Below are positions 9,998 through 21,355 of a stretch of 64,000 bases of DNA, piece by piece (position 1 is the first letter of the stretch; every line of letters starts with the position of its first letter). The notes under the pieces were generated by a model. The model was not told the origin of the DNA. It did no database searches and saw only the letters and a list, made by a program, of their open reading frames with translations. The translations under genes were made by a program, and so were the position numbers. Source of the stretch: Amanita rubescens. Lineage: Eukaryota > Basidiomycota > Agaricomycetes > Agaricales > Amanitaceae. Where the stretch lies: NCBI GenBank assembly GCA_015039365.1, contig WION01000003.1:1054001-1118000 (forward strand), given 5' to 3'.

Positions 9998-11514
9998 ATG
10001 TCTCCCACTCAAGACGTCAAGGCGAAAGCTAAACGCTGGGTAAACAACTTTTTGCACAGTGACAGTAGGCCTGAGGACCAGAAGGTCAGCATTTTTAGAT
10101 TAGGAAAGTAGTTTGACCATCAGAACGAATTCGTCCCACAGTCTGCTTCGAATCCCAATGCGTTAAGCAGGTCGGCAGATCTGAATGTTCTTACACAATC
10201 CTTTCGCGGGTTTTCGCTCCAAGAGGATGGCTTCGAACCTCACTTTGTTGGTGGTTTCAATCCAAACCTCGTCGATAATATCGTATCAAGAGATACTATC
10301 AATGCAGGGCCACGACCTCCGCCTCTTCCTCCTAGGGACCTTTCGTCTATCGCAGGTCCAAAAGGCAATTACTCGAGAACGATGAAATATGCTCTTATGG
10401 GCGAATTATCGCGCGATCAAGAGATTAGTGCGAAGCCTGCCGCAACAACTAAGCAAAGGATCGTTTCTGCGCCTCCGTCCTCCCTCTCAAATGATTTGGC
10501 TAGTTCCACTGCTGAACGGAAGGAACGTCGTGCTTCTCTGGCGACATCGCCTCGCGTACAACAACAAACTCAATGTGCAGCATTCACCAAGGCAGGCAAA
10601 CAGTGCACTCGGCAAGTCAAGCTAAAGACATCGTTGCAAGACAGCGATGACGATTCAGAAACGACACCCAGGTACTGCTTCCAACATATCAAGGAAATCA
10701 ATCAGTCGACCGGTTTCTATGCCCGTAGAAATGGAGTGTGGGTTGACTACAAGAGTATGTCACTTTTCGAGTCAAGTTATGTGTTTATTAACAATCCCCG
10801 AGATTGGATACCAGGTCACCTACAACCAGAAACCCAAGCTGCGCTGCGCGCAGAGATGGAAAAGACGCGATCAAAGAAGGATGTCCCGGGATATATATAC
10901 ACTTTTGAGATTAGAGGCGAGTCTACCCAAATGCACGCAAGTTAGCTACTAATCCGCGTGAGCAGAGCCCGATTCTGGAGCCATCAAGTTCAAAGTCGGA
11001 CGTGCAACGAATCATGTTAGAAGACTAGATCAATGGGGGAAGCAATGCGGGTCTAAAGAGCAAATTCGCCTAGGGATATACCCGGAACCAGACGGGGGAG
11101 AATCGAGCAATTTAAGAGGCTTGCAAGAGATTGATCTTACCAAGACAGCTGCCTGGTGCCATCGCTTAGGTGCGCACGCTCAATTAAAATTAATTCAGGT
11201 TTTCCTTACTAGCGTGTCATTGGATAGAGCGACTTATTCATCTGGAGTTGGCCGATATTGTTGAAACGAAAGTGTACTTAGATCATGCGTGGCCTAATCC
11301 AGGCACCTATGATAACGGAAGCAAAACTGCTCATAATTCGCGAATCAACAACCATAATAGAGACAAGAAGGCCTGCAGCGACTGCGGTTGCGTTCACAAG
11401 GAGATCTTTGAGTTCGAGAAAATAAAGAAAGGCCGCTATAAGGGCAAAGAATACGAACTCATTGTCAAGCCCATCATCGAAAAATGGGGAGGGTTTGTCG
11501 ATGACTTTGTTTGA
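9998..11514 (+). CDS. T5orf172 / MUG113-type domain protein
   Basis: The protein carries the T5orf172 domain (a GIY-YIG-like fold also found in phage proteins and in fission yeast Mug113). The ATG at 9998 opens MSPTQDVKAKAKRWVNNFL. A disordered middle follows, then a small Cys/His cluster (QCAAFTKAGKQC ... RYCFQH, likely zinc-binding). The domain proper starts near GYIYTFEI and runs through AIKFKVGRATNHVRRLDQWG and AAWCHRLERLIHLELAD to a second cluster ACSDCGCVHKEIFEF. Introns: one after EDQK, one GC-AG intron at 10917-10965 with a tactaat branch-like motif, and one after HRL. The molecular role of the fungal proteins is unclear; nuclease activity should not be assumed. Stop TGA at 11512-11514. 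Confidence 0.8.
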
Positions 11515-11610
11515 ACAGAGTCAAGGCTTGTATAGTGATATCGTGAGAAATGGACCATTTATGTACATATGTAACATTGTGGACAACGTAGTGCTCAGCG
11601 CCCAATCACA

Positions 11611-12120
11611 ATGGATCTATCTCAAATCTCCACCGGGTCGCGACCACAAAATGGGGCCGACGAAGAGGCCAAACGCGCCCAAGAGGAGCAGATGCGCAGG
11701 GACATGATTGCTACTGTTCTGGACTCTGCAGCTCGAGAACGACGTGCGTCCGTTTGAACTGCTTGCTTGCTTGCATCATAGTCTTTATTCCTATTACCGA
11801 TAGTCTCAAGGATCGCACTAGTCAGTCCAGATAGATCAGCGAAGATCGAGAGCCTCATAATATCGCTCGCACAAGGGGGGAAACTGAAAAGTCGAGTAAC
11901 AGAGAATCAACTCATTGAGCTACTTGAACAAGTATGCATAATTTCAGCGTAATATGATGTCGGACTGACCAAACCGGCAGTTGGAGGATGCTCAGGGAAA
12001 ATCCACTTCCCGAAAATCCACTGTAGTAGTCCGTTGTATTCCATATTATGGCCCGAATATCTACTTACACTATCTCAGTTTCAGCGAAGAAAAGACATCG
12101 ACGATGATCTAGATTTTTAA
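11611..12120 (+). CDS. PDCD5 / TFAR19-related protein
   Basis: PDCD5-family proteins are small, mostly helical, conserved from archaea to humans, and in eukaryotes are linked to the prefoldin/CCT chaperone and apoptosis. Four exons (11611-11743, 11804-11931, 11981-12028, 12079-12120) sum to 351 bases, or 116 residues plus stop, close to the usual length of about 125. Visible family features are EEQMRRDMIATVLDSAARER, LSRIALVSPDRSAKIESLII, AQGGKLKSRVTENQLIELLE and the ending RRKDIDDDLDF. All three introns are short GT-AG introns and phases agree. It converges on PAN2, leaving only about 66 bp between the stop codons. Confidence 0.93.
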
Positions 12121-12186
12121 TGGCTTCCTATAACCACAAGAAGGTGTAATTACATGCTATGCAATGATGACAATGAACAACGAATG

Positions 12187-15100
12187 TTATGACCGCCATT
12201 TGGTGCCATATATATCCACAGGGTTGATACCAGCAGGGGTGGCAGAATGGCTAAGAGGATACATTTGAGACAAGGCGCTGAGTAAGTTGCTCTCTGCAAA
12301 GATGAAAGACGTTGGGGAAGCAGCACGGTTTAATGAAGCGGATGAGTCAGGAAGTGGTGGCGGCCTGAAATTCTGTTGACGGAATTTTCAATAAGTAGGC
12401 GTTAAAGTATCTGTAAATTTGAACATACGTATTGCTTCCCTTCCTTATAGATTTCTTCTAATTTCTGATCAAAAATGCCTTGCTCTTCGAATGTAGTGTA
12501 TGCCTTGTACAAGTTCAACGCAGAACGAGCGTCCTCGACCGAGTCATGCGTGTCTGTTTGAATATGCTCGTTCAGCACAAACCACGACAAAAACCTCAAA
12601 GAAAGTCTCCGCTGGCGATTCTTTAGGAAATATAAATCAACGGTGTCAATTACTTGTTCAGGAGGGACGAAAATATCTGTGTAGATCTAAGGACACAGAA
12701 CAAGCGCATAACCGGATCGACGTACTAATAATTCGAAAATCTTTTGAAAGACCATGTCCGATGAAGATACACCCCAGGTCGACTAGAAGTCGTAATTTCT
12801 TGTATACGAGCTTTAGCGGGGTGAGGGTGTATCGAGATAACCGTGGATCCAGGTCTCCAACTGCTCAAATTCAGTAAATGATAATTGTTGACAACTTGAT
12901 CTCACATTTGATTCCCGAGAATTCGGTTAAATAATCGACGATGAGTTCACTCGTATGTATATGGTCGTCAATAAATGGAATGCCTTGCTTTTGTCCGGAA
13001 CCTCGCAATACAGAAACTCGAGCCAAGCTGAGCCTCGCAGGCCTTATGACCTTATTCGTGCCATCAGACCGAATCTCTGTTTCCTCCTGCGTGACATCAG
13101 TATCATTCGAAGGCAATCATAGGTGAAATTGACCTGTTGCATTGAAACGAATTCAGCATCAATAGCAACAAGAGTTCCTGGTCGTGGCAATTCATCAACA
13201 CTGAGAGTCTCATGCTGAATAATTTTTTCATCCCGGTTTCTGCACTGCAATTGGTTAACATTCGCAGCAGCGGAATTAACACATACAACGAAATTGATGT
13301 ATCAAGACTGAGGATATTTGGATTGATCTTGTCCGATAGGCCACTAAAGTCAAGGCTTTCTCGCACGTCCACTCGTTCGAGATACACAATTGCTGGAATC
13401 TACATGCCTTTGTGTAGGCTCGATAGACCACGTTTCCACGAGACATACCTTCCACTTGTCGGGGAAGCTGAGAGCCTCCCGTTCTGACACGTTCTGAACA
13501 GCAAAGTCGTTGAATATGAACCAAGGACTGTCCAAATCACTCCGCCCTTCAGCATCTGGTACTATAGGATGTTTAGGACATATTATATCTGGTATGTTCA
13601 TCCTTGCCTTTGACAATTGCTACGAGATGCGTTGGCTTCGATTTCGCGGCTATTCCCACGATAAGAGCCTGCGTATCATTTAAGTCATCAGATTTACGGT
13701 TCAACTCGGCGGTAACACAGTTACCCTAATTTCGTATGTCACTGGTATAGGTTCGTCAACCCCTCTAGTTTGACCATATATTTGAACTGAAGGAGATAAG
13801 AATGTTTGGGTTCTTGTATCTAGCCAGATCGCATGTGTTTCTTCGTTGAAAACGCAAGCATTTAACGCCAATATAGGTGGAAGGTCTTTGGATGGAATTG
13901 AGCGACGCGAGGAGAACGTGGTAAATTGTTTGCAAACTTGACATGTCGCTTTGTGTGTTATATGACGGAGTAGTGAATGGCGCAGAATTGCCGAGAAATC
14001 CACAGAGGATTGGGGCTCATTAGCGTTTGGCTACCGCAATCTGTGTTAGAAAGCCACCGGCGAAATGAATTCTTGGAAACTCGCTTTGCGGAGATATGTA
14101 AGGTCCATCACATGAGTCATCATGTCTTTCTCTCGCGTAGCGTTGCAATCCAAACAAGTGATGAGATTTCTCCCGTCAATTCCAAATAACTGGGTAACGG
14201 GTGCTGCAGGCGGGCGTGAATCATCCACAGAAGTGTTGATAATTGGATTATGAGGAAATACATTGCCTTCCTGGCTCATGTGCTCAATGAGGAATCGATG
14301 AAATGTTTGGATCCGCTGCGCATAATTAACTTCTCCCGACTCCCGCCCATATTCGATAAGCTCTATCGCATTCTGCGCTTCACGGAAGTGAATGGTCACA
14401 TAATAAGGCATCATGAGTTTAATACCTTGAGCTAAGACCCCCACCGTCTTGCAAAAATTGCTTGACTGACAGTTTATACCTTTCGCGTCTTCCAGCATTC
14501 GCACGACGAATCCCAGTTCACATAAAAGACAGTGCTCTCGAGAACAATTCGTGGTGATGTGAGATTTGGCAACGTAACGAATGGGCAAGGAATAGTGCAT
14601 GACTTGCAGGATGGCGTTCGTGTACGAATTCAAGATATGAGTCTCGAGGCCACTGTACTCTGTCTTGTTGTAGAAACTAGATAGAAGAAAAATTAAAGCA
14701 ATGCCGCACTGTACTCCAATCAGCTTACCCGAAATCAAAGTCCTCAACTCCGAACTTAGAATACTCGATTTCGACACGACGATAATGACGTGGTACAACG
14801 TTTGCGTCATCGTAGGGAACTGTATCCAGCTCCGGCTAGGAATGTCAGCAGAAGGTGGTGTGAAATTGAGGGGCATACTTCTATGGAATGTGTTTTTCCG
14901 CTTCTGAAGCGACCGTTGGTTTTCTTGCGACCGGAGCTGACGACGTTGCGACGACCTCTTAATTCTTTGGGCAACGCAGCATATGCTATTCCTTCGTTGT
15001 ATTTCATCGTACTTGTGACCTGCAAAGGCACTTTGGGGGATGGTAGATATTCCGTCGTTCCGGAGATGAAAAGAGGGGACCAGGCCGAAAGCAACTCGGA

Positions 15101-16371
15101 ATCATAATGAGGTAAGCCAATGGAATTTAGTGGCCTAAAAGCATGACATTCGGGTCTGTCCAAGGACTCAACTTTGGTAACATACGTGTTATCATCCCAC
15201 TCAATTTCAGGCAATGGTGATGGCGAATTTGCCACTTCAATTGGATGACCATCGAAACCATTTAGAGGAACTGAACCAACATCCTCTGCCTGGGACAGGA
15301 CATGGATCGCACCATCTGCATCACCGAAAGCCATGTAAGCACCCGTAGGGGAAATGGCGATAGATGTTATGTAAGAGGTAAGGTCAAGCTGTACCATGTT
15401 AGATCCTATAGGTGGGTAGTCAGGGTGTAGCCCACCTGATAAAACTCGCTCGATGACGATGGATTAGATACATCAACAATGTTGATCAAACCTTGGTTCG
15501 ATACGACAGCAATGCTGGATGTCCGCTTAGGAAGTAACTGTATGAATGCTGGTCCAGATGAGAAGGGAATGGGTTGAAGAGGACGCATTGTCCGAATATC
15601 GTAGACCTTCACCAATGGGTCAGGAAATGGTCGCGCCTGTCTATCACCAAGTAAAGTTGTAAATTTGAATTTGCACATTGACCTGCGGGAGCATGACATT
15701 ACCTTTCTCCTAAACCGATGGTGAAGACGAAATTTCCTGTTGTCTGAAGACCCTGAATGCCACTTCTATGTGCCTTGACAGATCCCTCTGCGCTGGACCT
15801 GCTCATACCCGTGCGCGAGTCATGAAGACGCAAATATCCAGTCAGAAGCTCCAGATACGAGCATCAAATGGGAGAATTGCAGTTGGGTGATAAGTGAAGG
15901 AGTTGGTACTTCTCTGACACTGTTTCCTGTCATAGAATTCAAAAAAATCAACTGCGAATTCGCAGTTGACGCTGCTACGTGACGAGAAACATTTGACGCA
16001 TCCGTGAAGGTGGTGACATTAGCAGACGAGCTTTAAATGATACATCAATAGTATATTCTGTGTATCCACTCTCAGTCTCACCGATAGTACCACTTGTTCA
16101 TACCACCCTTAGCCCACGATCCCATTCCATTAGCTGCAATACCAGAAGCTCTCACATAGTTATCGCCGGCTGAAATCTTGTTGATGGCAAGATCTCCCCC
16201 AACAGGAAACGATACGCCCCGCATGCCTCTTGATCCGTGTAAGGCAGTGACATGACCGGCATTCGAGCCTGCCCAAAGAGTGTCGGACACGGGGTCAAAT
16301 GATAATGCACTGACAGGCTGCAGAAATGTCGATAACGATATGGATGGTAAAGGCTGGAACGACGTCCCCAT
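12187..16371 (-). CDS. PAN2: PAN2, poly(A)-nuclease deadenylation complex catalytic subunit
   Basis: PAN2 with PAN3 shortens mRNA poly(A) tails in the cytoplasm. Order along the minus strand: N-terminal WD40 part ([57 protein letters not shown]); linker ([19 protein letters not shown]); inactive ubiquitin-hydrolase-like domain with [20 protein letters not shown]; and the DEDD exonuclease with [12 protein letters not shown] (first D and E), [30 protein letters not shown] and [18 protein letters not shown] (last D with preceding H). At least nine short introns are implied. I chose ATG at 16371 ([11 protein letters not shown]); an in-frame ATG at 16410 is also possible. The last intron follows EGKQY and leads to [14 protein letters not shown], ending at TAA 12187-12189. 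Confidence 0.92.
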
Positions 16372-16545
16372 AATGAAGTAACGATCGAGAGTTGTAATCA
16401 ATACTAGCACACAACATCTACTAATGTCCTACTAGTACCAGCGTCCCGTGCCGCATTACACACATCACAATTAGGTAGTAACTATTAGGATCTGCTGCTT
16501 GGATATAATATAGTGGATTATGGTATGACACCACGAAATACAGAG

Positions 16546-19500
16546 TTATGGCGAGTCCTTGCGTCCGATACGTCTTGTGGATGGTATTATGAATGATTGT
16601 GCTGGAAGGGCACTACGGGAACCATCCAGATTCTCAGTTGCGGGCACTTTGACGCTCGACGAGGTTTGCGTGCTCCTGCTTCTTGATAGACTGGATCCAA
16701 GTTGGCTATCGTTTTGTTGTACAACATTAGTAGGTGGCGGGGGGAAATTAACTATCGGCGAAAATGACCTTGGGGTAGATGGTGAAAAGGACGATACGTG
16801 CAAGAGTATGGCAAATTCCTCTGTCGCATTTGTAAGTCCGACCATGCCATTGCGTAGTACGGATGGGACGTCATGCGCCTCCTTATACATCTTGACCGCA
16901 CTGGACAGTTGGACAACGGCCTTCAAAGATCATAAACCTTTATAAAGCAATACAGCAGTCATATTCACCTTTAGGAACAATCTTGCATCTTCACGCAATA
17001 GTTTTCTATCGCTAGGACTATCCCCTTCCTGCATGCTCACTACCATATCTGCCAATCTTTTTGTCACGGCTCGAGCTTTGTTTAATCCTTCGCGAAAATC
17101 GGCTTTTGCGGATAGAATATCCTCAAGCGAGTCTTCGATCATATTCCATACGGCCGGCGCGAGGTCGACAGCTTCTTTGATAGCATGGAGCGCTTCCTTG
17201 TCAACCTGTATTCTCGAGTTTGAAGGCAACTCGAAAGAAGTCATGAGTTTACCGGGAATAATTGGCGATGATGACAGTGATGATGCATGGATGGATGACG
17301 AGGAACCTTGGCGGGAATGATCACGGTCAAAATCTCTTCCGCGAGACACAGAGCGACTAACAAAGGCGGGACTCAGGGGGAGATGAGGGCTGTTCTGGGT
17401 CGATGGCAAAGTCACTGGTGTGGTTGCTTGACGCCTTGGGTTGCGGAGCGTCTGTGGAGGCCCCTGGGACCCACCACCTCGATACGAAGGGTCGTCGTAC
17501 GATGGCAATTGCTTGCCAATCTCAACGTCCTTCGAGCTAAAGGACCCTGCATGCCTTCGAACGGTACGCGTACGATTGAGATTTCCAGAAATGCTGTTTA
17601 AACCAAAACCACCAATGTGATGGCGTAAAGCCTGGGCTGAAAGATCTAGCGGCGCGACGAATTTGGTTTCCGATGTTGGGATGTGGTGGCCGGCAGACCA
17701 ATTCATATGGAGCAGTGATTTTACGTGACGCATTTGGGGCAACATTTTCTTCCAGGCGCAAGCGATCTCAGCCGTTGCTGCATATAGTTCGACCAAAAGT
17801 AATCTGGAGTACCGAACATCATCACAAGTTGTAAGAACTTGCAATTGGAGCGTCAGGACTCTGACCACTTTGCCGAAAGCTGCTGCGGTATCTCTGCAAC
17901 TTTCAACCACGGCCCTACATACAGCAGGAGGAGGTAGCGCCTTTCGGCTGCTTGCATCAAATCGATCCAAGGCAGCGATGAGCTGTAACATATCAGAACT
18001 TGCAGGTTCCAGAACTTTTCGAAGTACTGAGAGCCGGTCGTCCACATGGACAATGTAATGATCCAGGGTCTGATAAACCTGGCAAGCCGCGAATAGCATG
18101 CTTCTAGCAGTCTCTACTAGACACAATAGCGACTGCGGTAGAGTGATCGATGCAGGAAAGTTGGAGAGTCTCCGGAAGTAGGAATGCCGTTCGAATGCCA
18201 TTGAATACGTGGCACGGGGAGTTGGTTTATCTTCGCTCTCTTCTGTACATGAAGAACTTCGAATTTCCGTATCAATAGACAACGATAAATCTGGATAACG
18301 GGGTAGTTGCTCATGTGTCGAACCGTCAAGTGAATTTACCCCATCCAAGGATGGCAATCTCACTTGTGAACGAACAGGTAATTTCTTTGTAAAATCGATT
18401 TTCGCTGACCGAAGGTCAGGCATGCTCATCTTGGCAAGTATCTCAGTGCGGTGAGAAGGTTGCCCCTGACCTGCATATGATGCGTTTCTGTTGTGTTGAA
18501 TTAGTGCGTCATAGCCCCCATTCATATTTGTCATGGCGGCAGGACCGTCAAACGGATCTGGTTCTGTAGGGCTAGCAGCACAACTCCCCACGGACCTCGT
18601 TGGTGAAGAATCGTCATGGGGAAGGAGACCACCCAATTGGAGCGGTGGGGGGCGTTGTAATGCAGAATCATCTAGTCTTGCAGCAGAAAGGTCCGGCATT
18701 GACTCAGGAATAGAAGAGAATGAGAATGATGATTCAGCGGAACCTGACCGCCTGTGAAAATTATCCTCGAGTTTATTAGTTGGATATTGCCAAGATCTAT
18801 ATCAAGGGTCTAGTCGTGTTTGATGTGCCAAAAAATGATACATACTCTTGTCGGTTTAGGTCGAAATACGAAGGTTCGTCAAGAGATTTTGGCTCGGGGT
18901 GTGTCTCAATCCATTCTTTGAGGCTATGAATCCAGTCTTTCATAGCTTGCACAGATGCATTTTTTTCCTCAGCGTCAACGAGAGAACTAGGAGGCCACTC
19001 AATTGGATTACGATCCACCTGAAAAACTTCCAGGCAGTGAAATTGGACAATGTATGACGGAATACTAGTCAGTCTATTCCGCGACAGGCAAAAGACCTTT
19101 AATGAAGACCTTAGATCCACAAGAGCATTCTCGATGGGCATGACATACCTTGAGGTTGATCAGTTGGTCGGGTTTTGAGGGTAATGTTGCAATCTTATTA
19201 TGACTTAAGTCAAGGATTTCCAACGAAGTCAGAGCTGTCAGCTGCGAGGTATCTAAATTTGCGCGGGGAAGTGGTATCACTAGCGCTTACAACGTGAGGA
19301 AGGGCGGTAAAATTGTTGTGCTTGAGGTTGATATACCTCAGGTGAGTTAGATGACCAAAGTCGGATGGCAAGCTAGACAAACGATTATGGGCCATTGCAA
19401 GCCTTACCGGCAATTCAGTAGGTCAATTTAGTAGATTAACTCAGTGACATACCTCTCTATTGGAGGCCTAGCGTCTTTTGCATCCTCGTCGAGAGACAGA

Positions 19501-19679
19501 AGATCATGGATGGCTTTTATATCCCATTCCGAGGCATTCAGTTTGGAAAGAATGAGAGTGGCACCGTGGTCTGGCGAACAGGACAGTGCATCTGCGACGT
19601 GGCCATGGGTTAGAACAATCGGGGAAGAGTCTTGTGGAGACCGAGAGCGTTTAATAGGACGATCGGCATGGAAAGCCAT
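16546..19679 (-). CDS. SOG2: SOG2-type leucine-rich-repeat protein (RAM pathway)
   Basis: SOG2 is a component of the RAM network with the NDR kinase CBK1, controlling polarity and cell separation. ATG at 19679 opens MAFHADRPIKRSRSP, followed by VLTHGHVADALSCSPDHGAT, the conserved N-terminal motif. Leucine-rich repeats follow across short introns: LAMAHNRLSSLPSDFGHL, LRYINLKHNNFTALP, LEILDLSHNKIATLPS, VFCLSRNRLTSIPSYIV, FQVDRNPIEWPP. The long remainder includes the SOG2 helical region (LVETARSMLFAACQVYQTLD, LRHVKSLLHM-like stretch) and Ser-rich linkers, then a final exon after a 49-nt intron (AVVQLSSAVKMYKEAHDVPS). Exon phases join well in the repeat region. The total is close to 1000 residues. 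An upstream in-frame start at 19730 is less likely. Confidence 0.88.
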
Positions 19680-19760
19680 AGATGACAGTATCAGAACAGC
19701 ATGGACGTAGCAGAGAAATGATGAATTCAACGTAAGGTAACCAAGTATGGATAATTTAAA

Positions 19761-21175
19761 TCAAAACCACATTGACACCGAAAAACTCGTATCCTCGCTT
19801 CGCATGCCATGCCACCATCCTGCCGGTATATACAACAGATCTCCAGCCACTAAGGTATAACTCAGCGCCCGTGGTGTCACCTCCTTCCAAAATTCAGGAT
19901 GCTGCGCTTCGCTCACGCTTGTCCTCCGCTCAAATACATCTAGCCTCGTCGTGTTGCTCATTTGCGGATCGAGGTCATTGACAGCGGGGTGTGCGAATGC
20001 AGAGCCAGCGCATGGATACATCCATAGACTAATTTCGGGCGGCGCCAACCACACGCTCTTACTGCCAACCAGCTGCACTGCGCAAAGTCAGAGTCAGCCT
20101 ACCCAAACCCAAATGTACCTACCGTAAATATTGTGGTATGGATCCTATTCGTAACGAGTCAGACAGATGGAACTTCGACATTGCAAAGCGGCGCATACTG
20201 TGTGGGCAGGCGACACTGTTCCTTGAGGTCCTAACCATACATTGATCACTAACTTCTCATCGTTCTGAGGAGGAGTATGATCAGAACAGTTCAGGTCTGC
20301 ATAAACATAGTCTGGAATGATAATGTCGGCCCAAAGTGAAGGGAACTGCATAAAAAGATTATGTTGTGCCAGGTACATCACATCTGCAGTCGACGAACAA
20401 GGTTGGTCCACAAAGTCGAGGGCAGAAAGAAATTCGTCCCAGGGAACGATCTTTTGGGACCAATCGTCCGAACGATAGTCATTTCCAACTTCCACGGGAA
20501 CGACACGTCCAGCGCCAGCAATTGAACGCAGATAACTTGCTGAATGCCACGGTCGTTCTTGCATTGCTGGCCAGCCTCCGGCATATCCCCGGAGGACAAA
20601 CGGTTCCCGGAAAAAATCCGTTTGAAAAGTCAGTATCGATGGAGGGCTTTCTAGTTGCGGGACTTGGTGTGCTGCAGATTCTAAACGATCTTTGACTATG
20701 ACATCTCTCTCAGGGTAGTTTAACTGGCTTGTGAACGGTTGCGCAGGGGCATAACGTATCTGTATGTCCTTGATCAAAGATTGGATAAGGTTGAGTCTAT
20801 CGTTACCAGCCGCCCCTGATATTATAATTGCAGTATCCAGGGATGATATGGCATCTAAATGTGCGGTGCCGTCAAGAAAGAATACGGCTCTGGTAATGGA
20901 TGCATCAGTGTGCACTCGTCTCCATTGATACAAGGCTGCCTGTGAGGGAGCCGAAGACATCTTGCCATGAGCTAATTCGATGAGCTCAGCAATTCCGTCT
21001 TGCAGCTGCTTGGTGACGCTAGCTGCATTGATTGCATCAAGGGCCTCTTGAAGGGCGGGGGAGGGAAAATCTGCCCCTGGCGTAAGCATGGCAGATGGAC
21101 CACGACTGTCGACATACGTGGACTTGTGGCGAGGTCAGTCTGGATAGGATGGAGATATTTGAGGTACCAAGCCAT
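19761..21175 (-). CDS. JmjC-domain dioxygenase, JMJD5/KDM8-like
   Basis: JmjC proteins are Fe(II)/2-oxoglutarate oxygenases; the JMJD5 group modifies proteins by hydroxylation. ATG at 21175 opens MAWYLKYLHPIQTDLATSP; a 45-nt intron joins to RADFPSPALQEALDAINAAS. The helical N-terminal part (QAALYQWRRVHTDASITRAV) precedes the JmjC core: EPFVLRGYAGGWPAM, VPVEVGNDYRSDDWSQK, INVWLGPQGTVSPAHTDPYH with the HxD iron-binding pair, VQLVGSKSVWLAPPE, and GDLLYIPAGWWHGMRS supplying the distal histidine. The protein ends SFSVSMWF at 19761. Two introns flank the HTDPYHN exon. Iron ligands are all present, so activity is expected; the substrate is unknown. It is divergent from MOT1 with 180 bp between starts. 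Confidence 0.87.
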
Positions 21176-21355
21176 GTCAATAGTAGGTAATTCCTGCAAT
21201 TGGAAATTTGCACTTGCCGTTCCAGGAGAGTGTGACTGTCACGAACAGCAGTCACATGAAGGCGAACGAGATTTAAAAGGCGAGCCTGCGATGGACAGGA
21301 GGCCCCCCGTAAACAAATCCAAATACTCTCTATATCGGCACCGGTCCGGCTCGGT

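Noticed and set aside
12236..12280. Stretch resembling the 5' part of a tRNA (ggtggcagaatggctaag)
   Set aside because: No acceptor or T-arm pairing follows, and the minus strand is open as the C-terminal exon of PAN2 ([17 protein letters not shown]).
16559..16945. 128-codon plus-strand frame opposite the SOG2 3' end
   Set aside because: The minus strand has a properly spliced SOG2 exon here; the plus frame has no recognisable feature.
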